DNA of 64,000 bases, taken from contig NC_053190.1 of assembly GCF_905163445.1 (NCBI RefSeq), forward strand, positions 1,986,501-2,050,500, read 5' to 3'. Source of the DNA: Pararge aegeria (Eukaryota > Arthropoda > Insecta > Lepidoptera > Nymphalidae). The notes beneath the pieces are model-generated. The model was not told the origin of the DNA. It saw only the letters and a program-made list of their open reading frames with translations, and ran no database searches. This document shows positions 10,354-21,414 of this stretch, piece after piece. How positions within the stretch are numbered: the stretch's first letter is position 1; the number at the start of each line of letters is the position of its first letter. The position numbers and the translations under genes were made by a program.

Positions 10354-10629
10354 CCGAAGCCACCAGAGAAAGAGCCGTTCTCTGTCCGCACCTCACGTCG
10401 TAGGAATAAATTCCACCCTCATCATCTGGATGCCTGGTATTCTTCTACTGTTCGAAATACCAGATCATTTCTACCGCGCACTTGCAAACTGTGGAACAAT
10501 CTCCCATCTGATGTGTTTCCACAAAAATACAATCTAGGGTTATTCAAGGGGCGGATAAACAAATTCCTTAAAATCTGGCAACGCATCGGTGGCTCCTCTG
10601 GTGCTGCAGATGTTTATGGGTGGAGGTGA
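10354..10629 (+). pseudogene. Non-LTR retrotransposon reverse transcriptase, C-terminal 91 codons
   Basis: Open frame ending in TGA at 10627-10629. The peptide includes SRRRNKFHPHHLDAWYSSTV, RSFLPRTCKLWNNLPSDVF and LFKGRINKFLK, the conserved C-terminal end of Jockey/CR1-like LINE ORF2 proteins (FxPRTxxLWNxLPxxVF...FK). It is preceded by an in-frame TAG, so this is a 5'-truncated copy, followed by a short 3' UTR with GGTTTGCCCGCTATTA and poly(A) near 10660. The frame is intact over its whole surviving length. Confidence 0.75.
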
Positions 10630-10674
10630 CCCACTTGCTGGTTTGCCCGCTATTAATATAAAAAAAAAAGAAAT

Positions 10675-11079
10675 CCAAACCAAACCAAAGGAAATTTTAA
10701 GATTAGATTAGATTAGGTAAGAAGATTAAATATTCCCATTTTACCCCTGGGATCAACTCTCCTATTTATCCCTTCTAGGGCCGTACAACTTTAACGTGCT
10801 CTCCGAGACACGAAGTTGGACACACTTATTTTATAACTTCCAACTGGTGACAGAAAAGTATTTATTTTATTTATTGATTTAGCAAAAAAACACCCCGTAA
10901 GACATTAGCGTTGGCCAATTCGTTTCCCTGGGGCTATAAACAGAATTCACCCAGTACCTGTAATTACAAAAAAAAACATATATAAATAGCAATTTAAAAT
11001 TTATAATAATAAATAAACAATTTTAATAAATAAATCAAATCATAAAAACTAAACATTCAAAAATATTTTATATCTTTAT
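10675..11079. other. AT-rich stretch, nothing recognised
   Basis: No motif or repeat identified with confidence. Confidence 0.5.
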
Positions 11080-11201
11080 ACGAGCAAGTTTCGGGGGCGA
11101 TAAATCGATCTAGCTAGGATACATTTTTAGAAAATGTCATTTTATTCGTGTTTTCCGGTTATAACCGATTTGGTGCAGACGAAGTTGCACAGGTCAGCTA
11201 G
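11080..11201 (+). mobile_element. Helitron-like 3' end fragment
   Basis: Ends GGTGCAGACGAAGTTGCACA, then GGTCAGCTAG|T. GTGCA and TGCAC can pair around GACGAAGT as a terminal hairpin. The 5' end was not located. Confidence 0.45.
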
Positions 11202-11295
11202 TAATTATTATCACACACTACCCACTCTCTAATAAAATTTTAATTTGTTTTCGGAGCTGAAGCGGCGGGGTGTGAAATATGTCCATATTAACTAC

Positions 11296-11375
11296 CATAC
11301 CTACGAGTATCCGAACCCTGGTCATCTCGAGGCGTAACCGAACATGCTAGCCACTATACCAACGAGGCAATCTTT
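11296..11375 (-). mobile_element. SINE-4, tRNA-like head
   Basis: Minus strand shows GCCTCGTTGGTATAGTGGCT (box A-like) and CAGGGTTCGGATACTC (box B-like). The spacing is tRNA-like, but no complete cloverleaf is evident, so a SINE head is preferred over a tRNA gene. Confidence 0.55.
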
Positions 11376-11810
11376 CTTAGGCATTGTTACTACGTCAAAT
11401 AGGCCCGAGCCTAATGAAAATACATTAGACTTATAAAGCCTGGAATTTATGTACTGTATAAAGAGGCAAGATAGAACAAATTTGATAAGGCGTTTTACGG
11501 CCCAAGTGGCAATAAAGCCAGGGCCAGATTGAGTTGTAACCTGAACCGTTGTTATGCAAATTTTGGAGGGAAATTTTTGGGGTTAACTGTTTGATTGGGT
11601 TGAATTATTTCATCTAAAACGAGGGTAGCTCAAAAGCTTTTCTGTACGATATTTGCTTGGGTGAAATACATAATTTAAACATAAAAAATAAAAAAATATT
11701 ATTTCTACTTGTAGGTTGTCCTTTATATCTCATAAACATAATTCCCAGTAAGTAAAAAAAGACTAGAAATAATATATTTATATACTACAGTAGTTAAATG
11801 TTCCAATTAT
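11376..11810. other. Nothing recognised
   Basis: AT-rich; no confident feature. Confidence 0.5.
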
Positions 11811-11811
11811 A

Positions 11812-12080
11812 TTATGAAAATTAAGCTTAATTTGCTATACTCCGCAAAAAGTAGGAAAATCTATATGATGTAATTTATAACTTCTTCAATCCTTATAATC
11901 CATACCAAACCGATTTTCGGCAATGTACTCTCTACGCGCGGAGCTTTCTCAAGAGATGTTGACTTTAAAATGAATAATTCTTAACTCTCCTGCTTTTCGC
12001 GGAGTATAGCAAATTAAGCATAATTTTCATAATATATAATGGATTTCCGCAAAGTAACGCGTGCTTCTATCCAATGTTCC
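11812..12080 (+). repeat. AAGCTT-family repeat with inverted ends (best copy)
   Basis: Left end ATTATGAAAATTAAGCTTAA continues to TTTGCTATACTCCGCAAAAA; right end TGCTTTTCGCGGAGTATAGC continues to AAATTAAGCATAATTTTCAT. The two ends form inverted repeats of about 45 bp around a core with CCATACCAAACCGATTTTCGG and GATGTTGACTTTAAAATGAA. Beyond the right inverted end lies TTCCGCAAAGTAACGCGTGC. This looks like a fold-back or MITE-like non-coding element; no target duplication could be assigned. Confidence 0.75.
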
Positions 12081-12485
12081 AATTATGAAATTTACTGCAG
12101 TATAAAACGGAATAGATGGCTGCACAGTTATCAATCTTTGCCTCTCTTTTGTCTTAGTTTATGAAGATAGATATGTATTTCGATAATGCTTCAAATTCAC
12201 AATTTGAATATTAAGTACTAGTAGAGTTTTTTGTGGCACAGCTCGTCCGGGGAATTACCGACATGCCTATTCGTACGTTTAACACCTGCACCTGCGGTAA
12301 ATGGATATAGGACACAGGGCGTCACTTTGTGCGGCGTGTTTCTGGCATGCTTTGCAAAGTGTCGCTATGGTCATAGGTGATGATTTTCAACTTAACATAA
12401 GGTAGCCTTTCTTGGCTTGGCCCGTCAAATTATTATGGTTTTATTAATTAAAACCCAACTACCTTATTCAGAGACAGCAATACTA
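12081..12485. other. Nothing recognised
   Basis: No motif or repeat identified. Confidence 0.5.
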
Positions 12486-12487
12486 TA

Positions 12488-13195
12488 ACCTCATCATCAT
12501 CATCATCATCAACAAACTATTGCAGTCCACTGCTGAACTAAAAGCCTTTTATTTTGCGCTGGGTAATGCATTGACGCATCCCTCCCGGAGACAGGTAAGA
12601 AATAATCTAACCTGTTTCCGGAAAGTTATGTGGGACTCGCTGACACGAGACCAGAATACCCATTAAAACCCAGCGGAACAGTCTACGCCATACCGAGACA
12701 CCACAGGATCGCTTTCGCATGCTACTGTGGCATCCCGACGTTAAACCTGCACCTCTCCCTACGTTAAGAGAGTCCTTCCTTCAATTTCCCTCCACGTTTC
12801 CCTGCCGCTATTTACGGGGGATGCAGATGTGCTTACCCGCGCCTCCTAACCCCCCTTCTTCCTCTGCGTATCGGGTCAGCGCCCACGTCAGCTTCTCTTT
12901 CCCGCTCGGCAGCCTCCTTTAGAGAGATGACCGACTCGCAGAAAGACACCACAGTCATCCAACACGTTTTACTGCCGATCATGGCATTTATCATTCTCGG
13001 CAGCGAAATATCTCCTCCCAGAGTGAACGACAAAGTGAGCCTCTGCGGTCCCCACGCAGCGCATTCTACCAGTGTGTGCTGAGCTGTGTCCTAAGCTGCA
13101 CCGCACTCATGACATTCTGGCGTCACCTCTCACCTTGCAATCTGGTGCAGGTACTTACCAAAGCACCCATGGCCAGTAAGCAGGACTAAAAGCCT
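12488..13195 (-). pseudogene. R1-like LINE, RNase H end/zinc-knuckle region and 3' UTR
   Basis: Minus-strand frame from about 13190 to 12836 reads VLLTGHGCFGKYLHQIAR, then CHECGAAQDTAQHTLVEC (a CCHC knuckle), WGPQRLTL, FTLGGDISLPRMINAMIG, VVSFCESVISLKEAAERERE and an arginine-rich end, the layout of R1-clade C-termini. Two in-frame stops (a TGA before the knuckle and a TAG within it) break it. The 3' UTR ends in a (GAT)n tail, seen as CATCATCATCATCATCATC at 12492-12511. Markedly more GC-rich than its surroundings, as expected of LINE coding DNA. Confidence 0.75.
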
Positions 13196-13345
13196 CTCGC
13201 GACTAGAGGATTTGCCCATAATCACCACGCTGGGCAGACGGGTTGGTGATCGCAGTAGATGGTAGTAGTAGCACAGAGGACGCTGCTGTCCGCTCTCCGT
13301 TATATTCCCTTAGTCGCCTCGTACGACACCCGCGAGAAGAAGAGG
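13196..13345 (-). repeat. Fragment of another retroelement
   Basis: Minus strand has GGTGTCGTACGAGGCGACTA and AAGGGAATATAACGG, then GCAGCAGCGTCCTCTGTGCT and CCCAGCGTGGTGATTATGGG. I recognise this as a common lepidopteran repeat but cannot assign its family. Confidence 0.5.
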
Positions 13346-13503
13346 GGTGCTGACAACTGTATTCTATCTACCGTCACCAAAAAACAATAAAATACAAGAT
13401 TGATGTACTTATATCCCGATAAGTTATTATTTATTTGTAGTATACTTAAATAAATACATACAAAAAAAACCACAAAACTCATATTTAAATAATAGGAGAT
13501 TTT

Positions 13504-13745
13504 GGGTCTATAATAGGTTTTTTGTGTGTAGTTCCAATACCCACGGTCCTTTGCAGCTTGTTTCCAGTGGCTCCCAGCGACTCGCTTGATGTCGTCTGTC
13601 CAACTCGTTGGGGGCTGACTTACGCGTTTACCGGTGCGCGGTCGCCATTCCAGCACCAGACCCCAACGTTCATCGGATCTCCGAGGTTTGTGCCCTGCCC
13701 ATTGCCGCTTCATACACTGTACACTTTACACCTACTTCATATCGT
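13504..13745 (-). pseudogene. RTE-like LINE, C-terminal fragment
   Basis: Minus-strand frame (start near 13713) reads MKRQWAGHKPRRSDERWG, VLEWRPRTGKRVSQPPTSW, TDDIKRVAGSHWKQAAKDRG and a TQKTYY end. This WAGH...GKR...W.DDI..VAG..W..AA.DR string is the conserved RTE-type C-terminal tail; relatives lie at 31.4, 41.4 and 43.4 kb. Confidence 0.75.
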
Positions 13746-13749
13746 ACAA

Positions 13750-14735
13750 TGACGTCGCGGATTGAGATAATGGATAAAACTGTTAGCCCGTTCCGCTTAT
13801 AGAATACATAAATATTTCACCGTGACGTGGAAACATCGATCACAATAAAACTCACAACTCGAAACATTTTCGCGCCAATATAGCAAAGCACTCTTACTTT
13901 GATCTAGATTGATTCGCATCTGTTCAATTTGATGTATTGTCCGCTCGTGAGGGGTATTAATAACTTTCTGTTACAGGCGTTGTTCGATATTGCCGTACTG
14001 TGCATTGCTCGCATTATATAAGGCCGCGGGAAAAGCTTTTTTTTTATATTATACATACTTATTTCAATCAGGGGGAATTATAGATTTATTATGACATTAT
14101 ATAAATTCAAAAACAATTTCAAAATTTATTTCACGTAGTATAAGCGAATTGAAACGTCAAGTTTTTCACCTACTATATATCGATACAATTTTTATCTACC
14201 ATAGATTGCTGTAACAATTGCTTAGATCATTTAACTGATAACGAATGTCTTTTTGTTTACCATTATAATTGTAGTTGTTTCTTTGTGCCCAGTAAAGTAA
14301 TGCAACCACTGGTTCGGAAGGCAGATCCTATCGTGTATCATGAAATACAAATAAATCTTGCATTATTAACCGTAGTGCGATGTAACATCTACTTTACGAG
14401 CAAGTGTGATGTTATTTGGGACTTGGTGACAATACCGCGACTCCGAGTGCACACCCTTTCAAACGATAAAAGCAGTTTCGTAGAAATAGGCGAATAGGCA
14501 TTATAAGCACAGCTGAACATTAAAACGTGTACAATTACTAAAATATTATACACTTCGGCATATTAATTTTTTAGTTTTAAAACATTCTGCTGTCGCTCGC
14601 CCAAGAACTGGCATGCAACTTAGAACCGCGCTAGCACTGTAAGTAAGCGGAATTACAGTAGTGATAAATGGAGACTACTCTATTAAAAAGTATAACCGGG
14701 TAGCTGAAAAAAACTGCAATTTATTATATTTACAA
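13750..14735. other. Mostly unrecognised; short repeat trace
   Basis: A short ACCACTGGTTCGGAAGGCAG block near 14307 resembles the 48.9-kb repeat. Nothing else was identified. Confidence 0.4.
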
Positions 14736-14737
14736 GT

Positions 14738-14795
14738 TAGCCCTTGACTGCAATCTTAGTCATAGATAGAAGTGGGCTTACGTGATTAGGCAGTT
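14738..14795 (-). mobile_element. SINE-2 tail fragment, inverted
   Basis: Plus strand AAGTTAGCCCTTGACTGCAA and AGTGGGCTTACGTGA are reversed SINE-2 tail blocks. Confidence 0.55.
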
Positions 14796-14799
14796 ATAA

Positions 14800-15995
14800 T
14801 AATAATAACTATTATATTAACATCTTAAAAAGCTTTCGCTTTGTTGTTGGATCAAGAAACGGCGCGTATTGTAAGGAACCCTGATTCTCACTCTGGAGCC
14901 CTGACCGCCGGTTGCGGAGGGTGGATGTTATTTTTTTATAAATTTCTAATAGTGTATTTTTTTTTAAATTAAGCTTTTTTAAGAAATTAAAATGGAAATC
15001 AATAAACTATAGATTATAATTTTTTTTATGGTAAATATGGGGCATATATCTACACTTTTATGTAACAGAACAATAAAAATACAGTAATAATAAAAAACTT
15101 AATCAAAAAATCACATTAGATATTAATATTAAATATACGAAATAGTAAAAAAAAAAGATGAACTTCTGCCTCCAGGCAGCCCTTAATTGAGTTTAATATA
15201 TAACTTGTAAATTGTAGAGTAGTATCTATTTATTAATGCATTCAGAATGCTTATTATGATGATGCTTCAGATGCTATTCGTCTCCTTCTGATCGCAAAAA
15301 AGTCGTTATTATGAGCCATCGCGAATATTTCAGACGCGCTACAATAACGTGGTAAGCCCACCAGCATTCATCACCATCATTAAATTTATATTAGACTCAT
15401 ATCCCTTATCGGTTTCTACGCGATATCGTACCGAAACGCTATCGCTACGGGGTAAGTAGCCACGTCTTTTCTAAAAATGATTCTTTTTAAAATCCAGCGA
15501 AAAAGATCGACTTTACCTGAAGCATGATTACATCCGTAGTTAATCTTTCGTAGCCCCTCCAATAAAGCTTAACAAAGTTTCACGTAGCTTCTAATTAACT
15601 ACAGCATCTACGAGTATGTAAATTAAGTCGTATGAATTTTAAGCTGGCGTGCATCTAAAATCAATTAGGTGTCCATTGATAGTACAATTTGTCGCTAATC
15701 CCCGGATCGATATCGCCTTAATGATCTCGTCAGGTAGCGATAAGCGCTTAAGCTTCCTAACGAGTGGAGATATATTGAAATCTGGTACATCGCTGCTAAG
15801 ACGGATGGCGTTTCGAAATTTTTGCATGTGCTCTTTTTTTATTTTTACACTTTTTAACTTTTGTGAGTAGATTTTTTTAAGGATAATATAAACCTTTCGA
15901 GTTAGGCTTTTCATTTAACTTGCAATGTTTGTATGTTAGTTTGGTTAAGTCAAATCTAACGACTGAATTTTATAACAGCTCTCTCCAAAAAATTG
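14800..15995. other. AT-rich, nothing recognised
   Basis: A 91-codon minus-strand frame (15639-15914) and a 73-codon plus-strand frame overlap each other almost fully; neither shows a recognisable domain. Confidence 0.45.
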
Positions 15996-15997
15996 AG

Positions 15998-16301
15998 CTG
16001 AAATTTAACATACACGTTTAGTTAAGATGGCAGTGCCTGGTAACTAAGTGGTAAATCATATTTAGTCAATATGGCGTATTACCTTTTTTACCTACTACGG
16101 ATTTTTTATGCATGCCGATGATATGGATTTCAAACGGTTTGCTAAGAATATGAAATGCAAGTAAACCATCGCACAGTAAATAAATATTAAGCTATGAAGT
16201 TAGACCAATTCACACTCAAGCTTTTTCATCGTTTAAGGAATCCTGAACATTATAATATGATTTTTCTGTAAGCTTACGTTTTATATAAACTTTAAAGATA
16301 A
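15998..16301 (-). repeat. Long inverted repeat, left arm
   Basis: Pairs with 16968-17258. Shared blocks include CTGAAATTTAACATACACG, GCATGCCGATGATATGGAT and AAACGGTTTGCTAAGAATATG, CATCGCACAGTAAATAAATA, and the GACTTT-LINE C-terminal segment AAGCTTACGTTTTATATAAA. The arms look more than 90 percent alike by eye, with a loop of about 666 bp. Confidence 0.85.
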
Positions 16302-16844
16302 CCAAATTAGAATAAAGTATTCGGCCTCACAAGTTCTGATGGACCTATTACGTTCATGGGTAGTTCTATAAGCATCAACGCCTCAACTGTACCCGTTACT
16401 ACATGAAAAAATAATGTATCGCTTGCCGCAAATATTTGAGATAAAAAACACCAAGCCTGAATTTCAGCAATCTATTTTACCCGGGCGATGATCATGATGT
16501 ATGAATAATACACTAATCTGCATGTAATTATTTAATAGCGATGGTAAATTATAGTTTGCGTGTCATAACGCATAACGACTGCATCAATTCATAACTATAC
16601 GAATTGGTAACTATGTATTGTAAACTCTTAGGCACAGTTGTTAGCGACCCCTTATCTATATATTAAAATTTGAAGCAAAAACTTTGTACCCCTTTTCACG
16701 TAAATTGCGCGGATGGAGGAGTATGAAATTTCCCACACTTATAGTTTTATATAGAGAAAGAGAGCAGAATACTATTTTTTTAATGGCAATAGGCACTGCC
16801 ATCTAAACAAAATGTGTATTGTTAAATTTCAGTTAATCGTTATC

Positions 16845-16967
16845 GTGAAAATTTAGCTTAATTGGTGGTGTATGGTGAAATTTATTATTTCTTCAATCCT
16901 AATACTCCACACCAAATAGATCTTCGGCAATATACGCTCTACGCACGTTTCTTGAATTGTATGTTTC
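16845..16967 (+). repeat. AAGCTT-family repeat, truncated
   Basis: Carries ATTTAGCTTAATTGGTGGTG, ATTTCTTCAATCCTAATACT, CCACACCAAATAGATCTTCG and CTCTACGCACGTTTC, then stops at the right arm of the inverted repeat. Confidence 0.75.
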
Positions 16968-17258
16968 TTATCTTTAAAGTTTATATAAAACGTAAGCTTA
17001 CAGAAAAGTCATGTTATAATGTTAAGGATTCCTTAAACGATAAAAAAGCTTGGGTGTGAATTGGTGTAACTTCATAGCTTAATATTTATTTACTGTGCGA
17101 TGGTTTACTTGCATTTCATATTCTTAGCAAACCGTTTGATATCCATATCATCGGCATGCATAAAAATCCGTAGTAGGTAAAAAAAAAGTTAGTCCGCCAT
17201 ATTGGATTAAATATGATTTACCACAGGCACTAAACTAAACGTGTATGTTAAATTTCAG
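16968..17258 (+). repeat. Long inverted repeat, right arm, with GACTTT LINE C-terminus
   Basis: Reverse complement of 15998-16301. Its first part encodes the LINE C-terminus KRKLTEKSCYNVKDSLNDKK followed by AWV and TGA at 17057-17059. The outer end is ACTAAACGTGTATGTTAAAT. Confidence 0.85.
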
Positions 17259-17269
17259 TTAATCATTAT

Positions 17270-17460
17270 CATGAAAATTAAGCTTAATTGGTGGTGGATG
17301 GCGTAATTTATAATTTCTTCAATCCTTATACTCCACACCAAACAGATTTTCAGCAATATACGCTCTACGCACGTTTCCGGAACCCGAGCATCCTCAGGAG
17401 ATGTTGACTTTACATTGAATTATTGTTAAGATTCATTGTAAAGTCAACATATATTATTCG
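17270..17460 (+). repeat. AAGCTT-family repeat
   Basis: Carries ATGAAAATTAAGCTTAATTG, CTCCACACCAAACAGATTTT, GAACCCGAGCATCCTCAGGA and GATGTTGACTTTACATTGAA, followed by an inverted ATTCATTGTAAAGTCAACAT that forms a short foldback. It follows the same ATTTCAGTTAATC boundary as the 16845 copy. Confidence 0.8.
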
Positions 17461-17474
17461 GAAATCCGCAATGC

Positions 17475-17575
17475 TTTTAAGTTTATCATAACTCGTACTG
17501 GAGATTTTTTAAATATTATATCATCTGCTCGCTTAGTGCATACCCTGTGCATACCCTGTATGTACCCCACTGATT
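17475..17575 (+). repeat. Dispersed repeat shared with 52791-52880
   Basis: Both loci carry ATAACTCGTACT, AGATTTT and CGCTTAGTGCATACCCTGTG followed by CATACC...TGTATG and CCACTG. The imperfect GTGCATACCCT tandem is part of the unit. Confidence 0.7.
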
Positions 17576-17579
17576 ATAC

Positions 17580-18675
17580 TACTCGTATATAAAACAACCT
17601 TTGCTTCTAACTTTTGAACATACTCGTAACTCTTCCACGCGTAACTTTTATTAGCATAAAAATAAAAAAAAATCCTACGTATAAGTATCAAATAGCCATT
17701 CTACTTTTAAGGTGAATATCTGCGGACCGGGCCTAAGAGAGTGCCCTTCTATTGACATTGTTTTGACGCAATGCAGTGTCTTATACGTGAATCTGCTTAA
17801 CCTCACCTGGGGCTTCATAAATTCATTTTTCGGAGATTGTCTTGTCACAATATTTGATGGCGCAGTAACTTTTTACAACCATATTCATCCCCCGCCTTCG
17901 GGCGTATATATCTTAATATTTGTTTTTCCCTAGCAGTTTTATGGTAACTACCGACAAAATCCTCTAAAGTGTTGAAAAGGAAACTTGATCTATATTGTAC
18001 ATGTACAGACTAGCAGATTCCCAAGAAAAATTTGTAATTTGTAAAATTTTCCTATTGAACATTTTTGTAGTAGTAGGAGAGATGTTTCTGACAAAGCTCG
18101 TCCAGTTTAGTACTACCGCCATGCTTATATCTGCTACCAAGAATACTACCATAGTGTTCAGATCTTAGATTTAATCCTTCATTCTAAATGGCATATAAAA
18201 ACTGCAGAATCTATTAGTCTTGGAAAAGGCATACATACTAATTTCAGCATCGGAGCTAAGACTCTCCTTATCATTTTGGAAAAGGCCTCAATAGAGAGTC
18301 GCAGGTGCAAATCTTGTCCGTTCCAAAATTATTATGTGCATTTTAAAATTTATAAAATTAAAAAATATTTATGAATAACATTTTTAAAGAAACTGTATAA
18401 AATCCAACATGAAGTCTCATTGAGTGCTACACGGTATATTTAAACACCGGGAAAATCGTAAAAGATTCACCAGCGGTCGGCGCGGCATCGTATCAAAGCA
18501 AACGGAATTTACAGATGGCAGTTTTACATAAAACAGTTTGTATGTTTGTATAGTACAAAGAGCTAGGCGCCGAACAAAACGTTTCACAAAAATTTGCCTG
18601 CGCGAACTTGCCTCGAGCGATGATATTTAAACTTTACGTGAGTGACAGATGGGACAAGGCGTAGACTTATACGAT
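17580..18675. other. Nothing recognised
   Basis: Short frames only; no domain, repeat or splice-supported exon seen. Confidence 0.45.
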
Positions 18676-18679
18676 TAGT

Positions 18680-18927
18680 TAATATATATCCATCTACTAC
18701 ATCCATCTAATCCCCAAGTAACCATTATTTTAGTCATGAGTACTAAGGTAACTGATAAATAATTTGTAGATAATATACATAAATACTTTTTTATATAGAG
18801 ATAAACACCTAGATATTGAAAAACATTCATGTTCGTCACGCAAACCTTTTCCAGCTATAACAATCGAACCCACGGCCTTGGACTCAAAAAGCAGGGTCAC
18901 TGCCCACTGCGCCAATCGGCTGTCAAA
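18680..18927 (-). mobile_element. SINE-3 (Metulj-like), inverted, near full-length
   Basis: Minus strand: GACAGCCGATTGGCGCAGTG (box A region), GCAGTGACCCTGCTTTTTGA, GGCCGTGGGTTCGATTGTTA (box B region), GAATGTTTTTCAATATCTAG, then the TTAGTACTCATGAC tail. The pol III boxes and shared tail mark it as a tRNA-derived SINE. Confidence 0.85.
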
Positions 18928-18929
18928 AT

Positions 18930-20585
18930 GTGAAAAATTGTCACCTTAATAGAAACATTTTAATGATTTACTAACTCCTCCCCGCAGTTTAACCGGCGGT
19001 AACATACGTTATAACGTATTAGTTTACAAAAACGCGTACTGAATAAGTGTAATTTGGGCCTGTTTATTTGTTATTAATATACAGTGCTGAACATACTTTT
19101 TAAAAATTTCCAAATAGATTACTTGCATCCCTCAAAACGGTTATAGGAAAACTTTTTGTCATGTAAAAATAACAGATCCGGTAAGAATTTAAAAAATAAA
19201 AATTCCTCTTTGAGACATAGAACGTTAGGTTCAAGAGCTAATAAAAGCAGTTCTAATATTATACACGCGAAACGGTGGCTGTTGGTTTGCCACCTATGTT
19301 CGGCTCAAACGTTTAACCGAACTTCAGTAAATTATTCACACATGTAACTTCTATGTCCGAAAAGGTACTGGCAGTAAAAGTACGCGGGATTAAATAAAAA
19401 TAGCATTTGTTACCTAATTCATTGTTACCAAATTTTCATACAAATAGTTTGCATACTGGAGACGGCCATAGGATACATTTTATCCTACGTGCTGGATAAA
19501 AAAAAAAATACAATATAAACTGAGATGAAGTCGCGGGTAGTGTAATAATATTCTCAATACCCGCTCTACTCCTCCAGATAGGCCTCTTCGGCACGCAGCG
19601 ATATAAAAAGCGATACGATGTAACAAAAGTCATGAAGTTCTCTTTGGATCCTTTTTATTCATTCGGAAATAGGGAAAAAGAGTTCCTAAAGCCGTACGCC
19701 TTGGTGTTCGCTATTCCAGATATAGTCTCACTCCATACTTCGTGCAAACGAGCGTTTGATAGGGGCGTGCTTGGTATAGAGAAAACGGATGTGGCATTAC
19801 CAGTCCTGTTAGATCGAGAGACTGCAAAATAAATGCTCCATGACTAGACGTTTAGTTTGTGTTACTGTGGATTTTGAATCCTTTAGTTTTCCGATCTTCA
19901 AATTGTGCATGGAAAATAAGATTGATCTCATCCAAACATAGACATCTTTCAGTAAGGCCGTGTAGGATTTTTAATTTTATTTAATGTTTTTTTTTAAATC
20001 TTGTATTCATTTAAGCAGATATTTTTTTATAACAGTTTGATATTAATACTGGCAATTTTATTTCAAAGTTTCTGTTGGGTATACCTAAGGCCTTAAAAAT
20101 TAGATGTCTTTTAATAATCTAGTATCTATAAGTTTTCTTGTTTTTATATTAGTTTGTCAAGTTCTGTGTTCTTTTGCGTTTATAGACCTAATATTTAACC
20201 ATGTTTTTATATTCAGTTAGTTAATTCTAAGAAATAAGTTATGTATTTTAACAGTACACTACAGTATTTATAATATGAATCCTGTTCACGCCTCTAGTTC
20301 GCTATAGAATATGTGATATTCTAAATACAGTTATAACTAGTTAAGAGTCAGATACTCACCCACAACATGGCCAAATTTTCAAATTGGGACTTTTTACCTT
20401 AATCTATTCAAATATTTATGGGTCATAGAAATCTTTGTTTATATATACATATTATAAGGACACGGAATATCATAGTTTGGGTCCAGGGTAATTAAAGAAG
20501 AAAAAATTGTACTTTTAATCAAATACAAACTATTAATATTATTATAAAAAGCTTTACTTGTGTAAATGGCAATGGCAATTCCAAG
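18930..20585. other. AT-rich, nothing recognised
   Basis: Several 60-66-codon frames exist, without domains. A short TAGAATATGTGATATTCTA palindrome lies near 20306. Confidence 0.45.
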
Positions 20586-20586
20586 T

Positions 20587-20760
20587 GTATCTGTACATAC
20601 TAATATTATAAATTGGAAAGTGTGTTTGTTTGTTTGTTTATCCATCCTTTGCTTCCGAATTAAGAACCCAATCAACTTGATTTTTGGCATAGAGTTAGTT
20701 AAAAGAAGGTAATACTATTCTTGAATAGGAAAACTAAGGTAAAAAAAACCCGTAATAATT
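20587..20760 (+). repeat. Dispersed repeat with GTTTGTTTGTTT start
   Basis: ACTAATATTATAAATTGGAA, GTGTGTTTGTTTGTTTGTTT, CAATCAACTTGATTTTTGGC and an AAACCCGTAATAAT end. Related to 25085-25281, 28860-29035, 50210-50370 and 50750-50935. Possibly a diverged Helitron-like family. Confidence 0.6.
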
Positions 20761-20769
20761 GCATGTATT

Positions 20770-21410
20770 GTTAAGACATTGGTAGTACAATAGTTAAATA
20801 TATAATATTGACATTTGAATCGAGTGGCGGCTAGCTAAGCGATTAGTACAACCGCGCATTAACCGATCAGGGTACGTGTTAGTATACCTCTTCCAGTAGA
20901 CTGCATCTCCTCTTTATGTTTGCAAATCTAGACTAACATATACTGTAAACATGCAAACTCAAACAAAAGAGGCTAAAAAATAATATGCAAAACTAATTAA
21001 TCAGGTATTAAAAATATTACATTATAAGATTGACTCTTCTATTTGTTCTCTAACAAGGGCATATCGAGGCCTACATACGTAAGCTAGGATTACTAAGGCC
21101 TCGGATTATATCCTTTTTGATAAAACGTTGATATCGCTCGCCAAACTCATAATATGTATCTTTGGGATAAATTAATCTTCCTTCCCATTATTTCTTGTTT
21201 ATCCCTCGCTTGCTGAGTTCGGGGGATTTTTGTCTTCGCTTATCCGCTAAACGAGGATAATATGTAATCATTATCAATAATATATAAAATGTTATAAGCT
21301 ATTGTAATTGTATTGATTTCCGGTGAAGTTCCTGACTTTATAAACATGAAAATATAACAAAATTTTGAAAAGGATGTGGACTGTAACTATATTAATATTA
21401 AAAGTGAAAA
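20770..21410. other. Nothing recognised
   Basis: An imperfect CCTCTTTATGTTTGCAAAT foldback lies near 20910-20980; otherwise no feature. Confidence 0.4.
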
Positions 21411-21414
21411 TAAA

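Noticed and set aside
15639..15914. 91-codon minus-strand frame, possible small exon
   Set aside because: The opposite strand is also open over most of it, no domain is recognised, and there is no supporting neighbour; probably chance.
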